Source: Lineus longissimus
Taxonomy: Eukaryota > Nemertea > Pilidiophora > Heteronemertea > Lineidae
Length of the DNA stretch: 64,000 nt
NCBI RefSeq assembly: GCF_910592395.1
Contig: NC_088308.1
Coordinates: 8,511,001 to 8,575,000 of the forward strand
Reading direction: 5' to 3'
Made by a program: the position numbers and the translations under genes. The notes under the pieces were generated by a model that worked only from the letters and a program-made list of their open reading frames with translations, was not told where the DNA came from and made no database searches. Below are positions 1 to 9,000 of this stretch, in pieces; position 1 is the first letter of the stretch, and every line of letters starts with the position of its first letter.

Positions 1-865
1 TGCTTCTAGGATGCTTCCATATTTTGCACCAACCCAAGTGGTATTGGTAACATTTACACTGTAAAGTGCGGTTCATTCAAATTATTCTAACCTGTTTCAA
101 GCCATTTTATCAATACATGGTATCAATTTTCCACACATTTTCCATCATAGAATAATCACACTTTGCCTTGAAAAGAATTGATACCAAACTGGAGGTATTG
201 TTTCTCTCACCAAAACCGCGAGGGTGGTCAACTTGACCAACCTATATTGCAGTATCTTACTGTGACGTCATAGGACCTTCACTTTAAGAAATTATGATCA
301 GATGGATCTACATGTATTTTCAATTATACATGTCGATACATTTTACCTGACATCAGTGATAATACGCAATTCTTGTTTCACTATTGTCATACAACGTTGG
401 TAGTGGGGACCAATTTAGGTCTAGTAGCGAATATTTGAGCTTGAGACAGTTCATATACCACAGCCACATTATGATGGTGATTTGAGAAAAGGTTTTTCTT
501 GATTAAAAAGAGAATAATTCAAAAACTTGCAATACGTCAGTTAAGATTATTACTGACAGGTAGGCATGAGGAGAGAACCGTGAGAAAAGCTTAAGAAATT
601 ATTAGGTTTAGACATAATTTCATATGAAATATTACAAATATCTATCATGTATTTTGTATTGATATTCTCATCTTGATTAATGTTTCTGCTAAGTTTCCGC
701 ACATTCAGCTAAATCGGCATGCCCAATTTATTGAGGTTAATATTTGATTAAAAAATCAGGCCTAATTGGTTGGTCTCATTTGCATTAATTTGTCATTGCA
801 CGGATGTAATGCTCTCCATCCATGTTCATGGAAATTGATTGGCTGTGAAATGAAGCAGAGCAATG
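1..865. other. Noncoding part of the array unit, downstream of G1
   Basis: I see no supported gene here. The stretch is almost identical to 41576-42440 (offset 41575) and similar to about 17200-17944, 28400-29152, 50600-51366 and 58360-59119. It is the 3' flank or a downstream intron of the minus-strand Ig-like gene. The window edge cuts the unit. Confidence 0.6.
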
Positions 866-1963
866 TCACCGTAACCCACTTGGTCTATGAAGTTTAAAGG
901 GTTTTAGTCCGTGCGTCTCATATGTCACAAATGTTCCAAGACGTCCACTGGCAATCAACGCCAAGCCATCTTGAACTTTGCTCAGAACACTAACCGATAT
1001 TTCCTCATCGTGCCAAATGTTATGTAATCGTGGTATTCCAACAGATATAACCACTAATGTTGTCTTCCTCAGGCGACAAATTGACAAGAGGCTTCTGCCA
1101 TTCCACTCGATGTCACGATTAATACCCCAAACTGGAGATGTCAGCTCTGGTAGCCATATCATCCCTCGAACTACCAAACTCTCTTTGTAATTGCTCCTCC
1201 TTGTAAACAGAAGTATACATTTCACATTCCTAACAATAATGTCATCAGTACTGGTAATGTGAAGAGTGAAATAATGACTTGTCCTTGATTTCTGATCTGT
1301 ATTGAACACTTTCAACTCGGTTCCGTTTTGCATCAAATGGTCAAATGTATTTACTCTGTCATGACTTTGTTTTATTAAAACGATGTTGTAACGTCCGAAT
1401 GCCAAAAGCTTCTTCCTATTTCGCCATATGTGGTACATCACAAATGCTTCTTTTGCAGTGCCCTTGACTGTTATTTCATTTAAACAAAGCAACTCGTCCT
1501 CTTTTCGTGGCAATTCTAAGGTATACGAGCCAGCGTTATGCCCATTTTTAGCATTTATGATGCGGCTCTTTTTCGATCTTAATTTAAATACCGCTAAATT
1601 TCCAAGAAGGAATTTAACCTTATCGTGTGCAAAATGTCCTGTGATGAACAGCAGCTTCCTCTTATGATAATAACGTCTTCTACGGAAAATATAGACCACA
1701 CTTCTTCGATGTCTCATTTCTACCACGTAAAAATTTGAAAATTCATCAAAACAGGCCTCGAAGCCGTTGAAGACACCTTTCCCGGGAGATGACATCCAGA
1801 AACGCGATGAAAGGGAAAACGTTTTGTATTGATGATTCATCTGACGCTTTCCCTTGAAACAGTATCCATTGAAGAGATAATAAATGATCGAGTATATTGG
1901 AAACGTCCAACTAAGATTTAACAAGATTATGAGGTCAGTGTCATAAGCCAGCAATTCATTCAA
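866..1963 (-). CDS. G1 Ig-like repeat open frame (365 codons)
   Basis: I do not recognise this family by name. The frame encodes three degenerate repeats at about residues 88-168, 174-254 and 285-353. Each ends in an Ig F-strand-like motif (AGSYTLEL, SHYFTLHI, LGTFVTYE) but lacks the usual cysteine pair. The N-terminal 41 residues, with a hydrophobic stretch around LIILLNLSWTFPIYSIIYYL, may be read-through of intron: a pyrimidine-rich AG just before codon GGA (about 1849) would join in phase 0 to the PAN-like exon at 3054-3395. The frame is nearly identical to 42441-43538, and it stays open in seven long copies across the window, although recent duplication alone could explain that. Likely an extracellular or membrane protein, by inference only. 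Confidence 0.45.
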   Translation of the reverse strand: MNELLAYDTDLIILLNLSWTFPIYSIIYYLFNGYCFKGKRQMNHQYKTFSLSSRFWMSSPGKGVFNGFEACFDEFSNFYVVEMRHRRSVVYIFRRRRYYHKRKLLFITGHFAHDKVKFLLGNLAVFKLRSKKSRIINAKNGHNAGSYTLELPRKEDELLCLNEITVKGTAKEAFVMYHIWRNRKKLLAFGRYNIVLIKQSHDRVNTFDHLMQNGTELKVFNTDQKSRTSHYFTLHITSTDDIIVRNVKCILLFTRRSNYKESLVVRGMIWLPELTSPVWGINRDIEWNGRSLLSICRLRKTTLVVISVGIPRLHNIWHDEEISVSVLSKVQDGLALIASGRLGTFVTYETHGLKPFKLHRPSGLR

Positions 1964-2443
1964 ACCTGTTTTAACACATTTTATCAGTACATGGTGTCAA
2001 TTTTCTACAAATTTTTCATAAAAAAATAATTACATTTGGCCTTAAAAGGAATTGGAGGTATTGGTTGTCTCACCAAAACCGCGAGGGAGGAGTTAAAATG
2101 TAGACTAAAACCGAGGTGTAGCCGAGGATTTTGCAAGCATTTTTACTCAACCGGCGCGGATTTGGTGAGACAATCAATACCAACAGAAAGGCATCAATTT
2201 CTATTCTCAAACATCTCAAATTAAATAGCGCATAATGTGGTTTTAGATGCTTCTTGAATGCTTCCATATTTTGCACCAACCCAATTCGTATTGGTAACCT
2301 TTACACTGTAAAGTGCGGTTCATTCTAAATTCAGGTGTTTTAGAATACTTAGCATGAACCGTGATAACCTCTATAGTCTGTATAGGGTCTGACGTTTTAG
2401 GGTTCATATTTGCCCCTTTTAAAAAAAGTGAATTTAGACCCGA
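1964..2443. other. Intron-like spacer between Ig-like block and MITE
   Basis: No gene is seen. The stretch holds inverted segments containing ATTGGTTGTCTCACCAAA and TTTGGTGAGACAATCAATAC that recur in every unit, followed by the segment where a LINE fragment is inserted in the G3 and G6 copies. It lies in the presumed intron between the PAN-like and Ig-like exons. Confidence 0.5.
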
Positions 2444-2795
2444 TGTAAAAGGAATGGACATCCTAGGAATGCAGGACCTTACAATAGCTGTGTATTGTCA
2501 ACGGATGTGGTAAATGGTTTTGTTAGGGTTAGCTACATAATCTTCAACAAAGGAACTCGGCGACTCTATTCACTTTAACAAAAGGACCGGACTTAGATTC
2601 CTTTTACACGTAAAAGAAATGCAAGTCCCCCCGTAATCTGAGTCCGGTCCTTTTGTTATTAAAGTGAATAGAGTCGCCGAGTTCCTTTGTTGAGGATTAT
2701 GTAACTAACCTTAACCAAACCATTAACCACATTCGTTGACAATACACAGCTATTGTATGAGGTCCTGCATTCCTAGGATGTCCATTCGTTTTACA
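2444..2795. mobile_element. 352-bp foldback MITE, CCGG-target family (G1 copy)
   Basis: The element begins TGTAAAAGGAATGGACATCC and ends with its near-complement, with flanks ccga and ccgg. Almost the whole length folds back on itself: the two halves containing GACTCTATTCACTTTAA and its complement pair around a short centre with TTACACGTAAAAG. The ends match the Ginger-like transposon at 19343-23566, so this is probably a non-autonomous relative. The ccga flank fits CpG decay of CCGG. Confidence 0.7.
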
Positions 2796-3053
2796 CCGGG
2801 AGTTGATTTTAAGGCCATGGCTGGGTGCACAGTTAATTGCGCCCTCCAAGAAATTCATTTCATGAACCACATAATGACTTTTATCGGGTGTCCAATGAAA
2901 ATTTTACGTGAATGCAACCAAACCTATTGTTTTACAGTGGCGAAGAGGGCGACGCTCTGGCATTCTGCTCTTCTGCAGTCTCACATGAAGTATCTAGTTG
3001 GCTCTATCTTTCTGGGACCTCTCACTGTAGCCAATTAGCCAAAAAGTATTTAC

Positions 3054-3395
3054 CTTTTTTCTCATGATTTTAGTAATCAAACCATTCGTAAACTTCAACT
3101 GACAACACCGACCCAGAAAGAAGCAAGTGTTAGTTTTGCCTTGCTTCTTAAAACTGAACCCGGCTACTAGATCGTGATGTGAGCAGCTTATAGAGCAGTG
3201 TAGTCGTGACCTCGGGTCTAACCAGACACTGTTTTGTTGGTATATAAATCCGATCTCAGCGTCATTTGAAAGTGGCGCAAATATCACAGCGAAGTCCGTA
3301 CTTCTTATTGAGCTTATGAGGCACATAATTGCCGTGATGAAAAATAAATCAAATCTTCGCAATACTGGAAGTTCAGTTGACAATGAATCGATCAT
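3054..3395 (-). CDS. G1 first exon: signal peptide plus PAN/apple-like motif
   Basis: Predicted 114-residue exon from ATG at 3393-3395 to a splice donor AAG|GTAAAT (last exon base 3054), ending in phase 0. Residues 16-30 are hydrophobic (DLFFITAIMCLISS), a likely secretion signal. Residues 67-94 have the spacing of a PAN/apple-like half-domain: C67-x3-C71, then GFSF and C91-FFLG, with extra C97 and C98. A TATAAA lies 69 bases upstream of this ATG and overlaps the ATG of the longer frame (top at 3464), so I prefer the inner start. The next exon is probably the Ig-like frame at 866-1963. Six copies exist in the window. Confidence 0.5.
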
Positions 3396-3463
3396 AATTT
3401 TCTTGGTGTTTTCCACTTCTAGTAGTTGAGCTGATGCAAGGACCTGCGAAACTTCAAGGAGCA

Positions 3464-3469
3464 TTTATA
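3464..3469 (-). promoter_or_regulatory. TATA-like box of G1
   Basis: TATAAA on the minus strand, 69 bases before the signal-peptide ATG. It is conserved in all six gene copies, at 24368, 33438, 45038, 54902 and 63405. The spacing suits a short 5' UTR. This is inferred from position only. Confidence 0.4.
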
Positions 3470-3753
3470 GCGAAGCTTCTAAAACCATTGGTCGATCGAA
3501 TTCGAAAAGTGTCAAAATCGCCAGACTAAAGCAGAAAATCAATATTTTTTTGAATTATTTTGATAGTCATGTGCGCCTTGTACTTGCTGTGAGACGATAT
3601 TGTCCAATCTATCTTTTTCGTCACTCTGGACCATTGATATTTTATTGATTCAAACCAGAAACTCATTAAATTTATCTTGCTTCACCGTAGAGAATTAAAG
3701 TTTGCATGCGCAATACTCAGGTCAAATATACGGTTGGCCTGAGTTAGGTTATT

Positions 3754-3882
3754 AGTGAGTTTCCGCATTGCTCACGAACAACGATTACGATTACGATTTC
3801 TTTGTGATTGAACAGATTACATGCACTCATACAAAGAATTCGTAATCGTAATCGTTGTTCGTGAGCAATGCGGAAACTCACT
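3754..3882. mobile_element. 129-bp palindromic MITE, ATT target duplication (G1 copy)
   Basis: Two arms of about 51 bases starting AGTGAGTTTCCGCATTGCTC are near-perfect inverted repeats around a short loop. ATT flanks both sides. The same site in the 24.6, 33.7, 55.2 and 63.7 kb copies has a single ATT and no insert. The 45.3 kb copy has it. The three-base duplication and long inverted repeats suit a PIF/Harbinger or similar MITE, but the superfamily is not settled. Confidence 0.75.
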
Positions 3883-4553
3883 ATTGTTTGTGCCGCTTCC
3901 ATCTTGATATATCCAAATATGGTTGGAAACTCTTGAAACCATATACTTGGTGTCCATGCGGATATTTCGTTTCTTACCATTGTATATAAGATGTATAAAA
4001 CAGTTCTTACTATTAACGTCCTAAATATCATTCATTGTTTTTGTTTAAATCGTATTCCTTTGCTCCTGCCAATAATCCTTTGAACTATATCACAACATAG
4101 CAAGAATCAGCTGTTGTTGCAATCTCAAGGCATATCATTGAACTTCAACTCTAAACGTTGCTCGAGTGTTACGAAGTCTCAGGTCCTTATCTCTCCCATT
4201 CAATCATACGGAACATCATGTACGTCCCCTCCCAGTAATAGATTGATGAGCACTATTTTTTTTAAATTACAATTCTTTTACACGTACAAACTTTTGCGTC
4301 AATGTTGGTTGAAAAATCAACTTTTCTGATGATTGTATATTTATATTTGTTTACAGCCACCCTTGAAAGGAGGGAACTTACAATCGACCCCGCCTACAGT
4401 CACTTTGACAAAAATGAAATCAAAACAGGCAAGGTTTACCAAATGTCGTGACGAAAAGAATACAAGCGACTAATAGTAGCCTACTTCGACGACTCGCCAC
4501 TGATCTTCATGTTGATAGCTGCTATAGGGCTCCCTCCAACGTCCTAAGGTAAG
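3883..4553. other. 5' flank of G1
   Basis: No gene is supported. The stretch matches 45457-46127 closely, and 24650-25290, 33730-34200 and 55180-55660 in part. It is upstream of the G1 promoter on the minus strand. Confidence 0.5.
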
Positions 4554-4680
4554 GGCACCTAGTTTTACTGTTATTTGGACCATATGTTTTATTTGTATTT
4601 TCATCACTGTTGTTTTACTATGTATATAATTTTATGTTGGTGCTCAATAAAGTTTTTGAAATTGAAATTGAAATTGAAAT
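4554..4680 (+). mobile_element. 5'-truncated LINE 3' tail with GAAATT repeats
   Basis: The segment has AATAAA (4646-4651) followed by a tail of four tandem GAAATT-type units, a form common at the 3' ends of some non-LTR retrotransposons. It interrupts the junction between GTCCTAAGGTAA and the minisatellite, which is uninterrupted at 25290 and 34207. It is shared with 46128-46254. The exact left end is uncertain. Confidence 0.5.
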
Positions 4681-4984
4681 ACGTCGACCAACTCAGGATA
4701 TGAAAGAAATAAGTCCACCAACTCAAGATAGGTAAGAAAAACGTCTACCAACTCAAGATAGGTAAGAAATACTTCTACCAACTCAAGAGAGGTGAGAAAT
4801 ACGTCTACCAACTCAAGATAGGTAAGAAATACGTCTACCAACTCAAGATAGGTAAGAAATACGTCTACCAATTGAAGATATGTAAGAAATACATCCACCA
4901 ACTCAAGATAGGTAAGAAATACGTCCACTAACTCAAGATAGGTAAGAAATACGTCCACCAACTCAAGATAGATAAGAAATACGT
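4681..4984. repeat. 30-bp minisatellite, left part
   Basis: About ten degenerate copies of a 30-base unit (ACGTCYACCAACTCAAGATA plus GGTAAGAAAT). The array is split by the BEL/Pao insertion and continues at 13257. Related arrays are at 25306, 34213, 46255 and 55670. Confidence 0.9.
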
Positions 4985-5877
4985 TGTACCATAGCTACAT
5001 GAAAAAACACTACTAAATTACCAGAAGAAACACAAACCCTGAAGCTGTTTTACACAAATACACAAACACACTTTATTCACAATAACAGGAACAAGCCAGG
5101 TAAACATAAACATATTATAAATGTCAACACCACCAGAGCTCATTGAATGCTAGGAGAAGTTCGCTCCGTCTGTAACTGAAGACACATCCGCCAGTGGAAA
5201 CACAGTCATGTACATGTAGAGATGACGTCACGAAAAAGAACAGGATGAGTGCAAGTCCGTTAACGGAAGTGAGTGACAAAGAGAAGTCACGGTTTTACGA
5301 AGGCCTTGAATGACAAACAGGAAGTACACATCCAACAGGAAGTACATATATCCAACAGGAAGTACATATATCCAACAGGAAGTACGACAACACGTACACG
5401 TACACGTAAACGTAAAGTGCCCCTCCTTGCGGCCGCCACAGAGACTTGTTTTAAACGACTTTACGAAATAGCTGTATCACATGTGCACGAGTCTATGTCG
5501 GTCTGTGCCAATACATAGTTTGAAATATCCCTCGAGACACACAGCCCGACACACAGTTAGAAAAGCATTCTTTTCCATTTATATGCTTGGAAAGAATTAA
5601 TCACAAACGTCGAACCTTGGAGTAAATTGTCCAAGAAGGAGAAACAGGAGCAAACGTTCTTCTGGTCTCCACACCACAGAGCTCTGCACACGAATGGGGC
5701 GAGTATAAGAAAACTGATAGAAAATGAACCTATGCACTTACGTAAGAAGGTAAGTGCATAGGCCTAAAATAAACTGTGTTTGTAAACAAGTCTCTTGATG
5801 GCGTCCACCACAAGCCAGCACCATACATGTTGTAACAAAATAATTAACTCAGGTCCTATTTGACCAACAACCGAACA
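4985..5877 (-). repeat. BEL/Pao 3' LTR (893 bp)
   Basis: Bounded by TGT...ACA. In element sense it holds a TATA-like GCATATAAAT (about 5577-5586), a 13-base stem-loop (CCTATGCACTTAC and its complement, about 5731-5763), several ACAGGAAGTA repeats (5330-5385), a palindromic TGACGTCA (5223-5230) and a polyadenylation signal AATAAA (complement of 5072-5077). An 81-codon plus-strand frame inside it is not considered a gene. Confidence 0.95.
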
Positions 5878-5888
5878 TCCTCCCCTCT
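5878..5888 (-). promoter_or_regulatory. Polypurine tract of the BEL/Pao element
   Basis: AGAGGGGAGGA in element sense, directly against the 3' LTR start (TGTTCGG). This is the expected plus-strand DNA priming site in reverse transcription. Confidence 0.8.
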
Positions 5889-6089
5889 GAAAATCGAATT
5901 AACCCAAGTATAAAGATTTTCACTACAAACTAAAAACAAAATCTCTATGTTGCTTGCGCGCGCTACGCTTGTAGCATTTTACTATATGAATCGTTTGAAC
6001 AAAGTATACTAGTAGTGCAAACATTATCATCGGAAATTGCAATGACTTCATCATGTCCTAATCTATAAGTAATAATCGTACGCGATAAT

Positions 6090-9000
6090 CTACTGATTAT
6101 CTACTGGTTCAAGTAACCTTAACTTCTGTACTGGTCGCCGTCTCAGACCAGCAGCTGTCCTCACTGTCACGGACCTCACTAAGTTGTCCCTGCCTGGGTG
6201 CAACTCTTCCACTTTGGCCAACGTCCAGTCTCCCTTTCGCATCCCTTCTTCTGCCAAAAATACAACGTCCCCAACTTGAAGGTTGTCCCTTACATCGGTC
6301 CACTTCCGCATCTGCTGGAGTTGGAGAAGGTACTCTGTTGTCCATCTGTTCCAAAATTGCTTCATAAGAGACTGTTGGTACCGCCAACGCTTGCCAAGTG
6401 TGGTCTGTGCTGTAACCTTGTCAACCTCCGGAAGAGACTTGGGGCTTCGTCCTATGGCAAGGTGCCCCGGAGTGAGGGGCAACCAATCCTCTGTATCACT
6501 CGACACCATGGTCAATGGACGCGAGTTCACCATTGCCTCTACTTCCGTTAAAACAGTCATCAGCTCAATCTGGGTGAGCTTCGATTTCCCGAGAACCTTC
6601 TTCAATGGTCTCTTTACCGATCCAACCATTCTCTCGTAAAACCCACCGTGCCATGGAGCACGTTCAGTGATGAACTTCCAGCGTATGCCCTCTTGTTCTA
6701 ACTTGTCTCTAACATCATCCTGCTTCTTGAAAATCTTCTGGACTATGTCTGAAGCCTTCTTAAAAGTTTTAGCGTTGTCCGACAGCATCATCCGACATCG
6801 TCCTCTTCGGCTCATCATTCTCCGCAAGGCCAACATAAACTGCTCAGTAGTCAGTGTTTCGACAAGCTCAAGGTGTATGGCCCTAGTCACCATACAGGAA
6901 AACAGACAAATGTACACTTTGCTTGTTGATTCACCTCCAACTGTGACCCTCACGAAGAGTGGCCCAGCAAAATCGACACCGACATTAGTGAATGCTGGTG
7001 CGATTGATATACGCTCCTCTGGCAAAGGTGCCATTCGTTGGTCGATCTTGAGAGGTTCTCGACAGGTTTTGCACGTATTGAGTATCCGCCGCACCTCTTG
7101 TTTCCCATGGACAATCCAATATCTGTTTCGTAGACTTGCTAGAGTCTGAGCCGCTCCAGGATGCAAGGTAATCTTGTGGTAATGCATCACAAGCATCTTC
7201 ACGAACGAATTGTGAGTCGGAAGAACGATTGGGTGCTTCACTTCTTCTGGCAGTGGGGCATAGTTGAGGCGACCACCTACGCGGATAACTCGTGATCGCT
7301 TATCCCAATATGGGTTCAATTGGACGATGACACTTGTCTTCTCTACACTCTCTCCAGCTTTAAGCTTCTGTATCTCCTTCTGGAAATGCTTCTCTTGGGC
7401 CCATTGTATCCAATGAAGTTCTTCCTTCCTCCTCTCACTCAATCGATCACTCCCCTCATCTCGGACAGTGTCTACATCTTTGTTTGCTTTGTCTCTTCGG
7501 TATAGTGTGATCCAACTCCTCAATCTCATCATGACTCTGATGAATTTCTCATAGTCTGAAAATTTCTCCACATATTGTTCTACCTCGGAGTCCTTGATTC
7601 TTTGACTGGGCAAAACCGCCAACGCGGTACTTGTTGTCTTCTTCTTCTCGTTAGCCTTCTCGGCTTCATTAGATACCACAATTATTGGGGGCCACTCCGT
7701 TTCCTTTTGCCTCAGAAACAGTGGTCCATCCCACCACAGTGCGGAGTCGACCACTGCTCTCGCTGTGACACCTCGTGAGCATAGGTCCGCAGGATTAAGT
7801 TTGCCGGGCACGTATCTCCAATTCAGTGGTCTAACAAGCTGTTGAATCTCTGACACCCGATTAGCAACGAAAACTTGCCATGTATACGCTGGCTTTGAAA
7901 TCCAGTGCAACACGACCTGAGAGTCAGTCCAACAGGTTGTCTTCTCTATCAGCAGCTTGAGTTCATTTCTGACGTATGTCACCAGTCTAGCATTGATGAG
8001 CGCGGCAATGAGTTCCAGCTCAGGAATGCTACGTCTCTTCCCAATAGGAGACAGACGAGTCTTTGAAAAGAGCAGTGTAGAATACTTCCTTCCAGATGGT
8101 CTATCTTCAGCCAAGAGATAGATTGCACTGCCGTAGGAAGCTTCGCACGCATCGCCAAAACCATGGAGGGAGTAAATTGGATTCTGGAAATCTTCAGGTT
8201 TGAGGCATCGAGGAACTTTGATTTCATCGAGGATCTCAACTTGTTCCTTCCAAGTCCTCCATTCATGATCTAGCTCCTCGGGTAAAGGGTCGTCCCATGT
8301 CCCTTGTGTCAGCCATGTTCTCTGGAAAATCTGTTTTGCCTTTATGGTGAACGGAGAAAGCATTCCTAACGGATCGTATACTCTGTGTAACTGCTGTAGA
8401 ACAGAACGACGAGTCTCCACCGGCCTATCGTCCATTCTCTCAAGGAAGGAAAACATGAGGACATCTTCACGTGGTGAGTATTTCACGCCCAGCGTCTTTG
8501 TGCTTTCCTCGGCAAATGTTGCAACCTTGTGAAATGAAGCTAAGTCTCTCTCTTCTAAATGAGATAGCGCCTCTGGCTTGTTCGAAATAAATTTTCGCAA
8601 AGAAAACCCTCCGTCATACAAAACAGTCTTCAAATCAGTTGTTAAAGTTGCCGCGTCTTCTACTAATTCCTCACCAGTAAGAACATCATCAACGAAGATG
8701 TTGTCTTCGATCTCAGCGACAGCTTTTGGATATGATTCCTTCTTTGTCTTCACGTGGTCAAGAATCGTCTGTATACTTGAGAATGGTGATGAAGTGAGAC
8801 CAAAAGTCACCGTTGTTAAACGATAAACCTCCGGTTCCTTGGACTTGTCCAAACCTCTCCATAAGAACCTCTGAGAATCCTGATCCTCTTTTCTCATTTT
8901 AACTTGAAGGAACATCTTCTCGATGTCAGCCACTAATGCCACTCTGTGGCGTCTAAATCGCAACAAAACCCCTGGGAGATCCGGCTGCAATGCTGGCCCT

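Noticed and set aside
978-1190. 70-codon plus frame recurring opposite each Ig-like block
   Set aside because: It is the antisense shadow of the longer minus frame, with no domain. Its recurrence follows from duplication.
3744-4031. 95-codon minus frame across the 129-bp palindrome
   Set aside because: It exists only where the MITE is inserted and reads through both arms of the inverted repeat.
4644-4961. 105-codon minus frame of repeating VDVFLTYLEL (also 46218-46502 and 25269-25550)
   Set aside because: It is the 30-bp minisatellite read in a frame without stops. A repeat length divisible by three keeps it open, and there are no start or splice signals.
4681-4984. 30-bp direct repeats resembling a CRISPR array
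   Set aside because: The units are contiguous without unique spacers and the context is eukaryotic. It is a minisatellite.
5273-5518. 81-codon plus frame in each BEL/Pao LTR
   Set aside because: It lies antisense within the LTR over tandem repeats. Both copies are there because the LTRs match.
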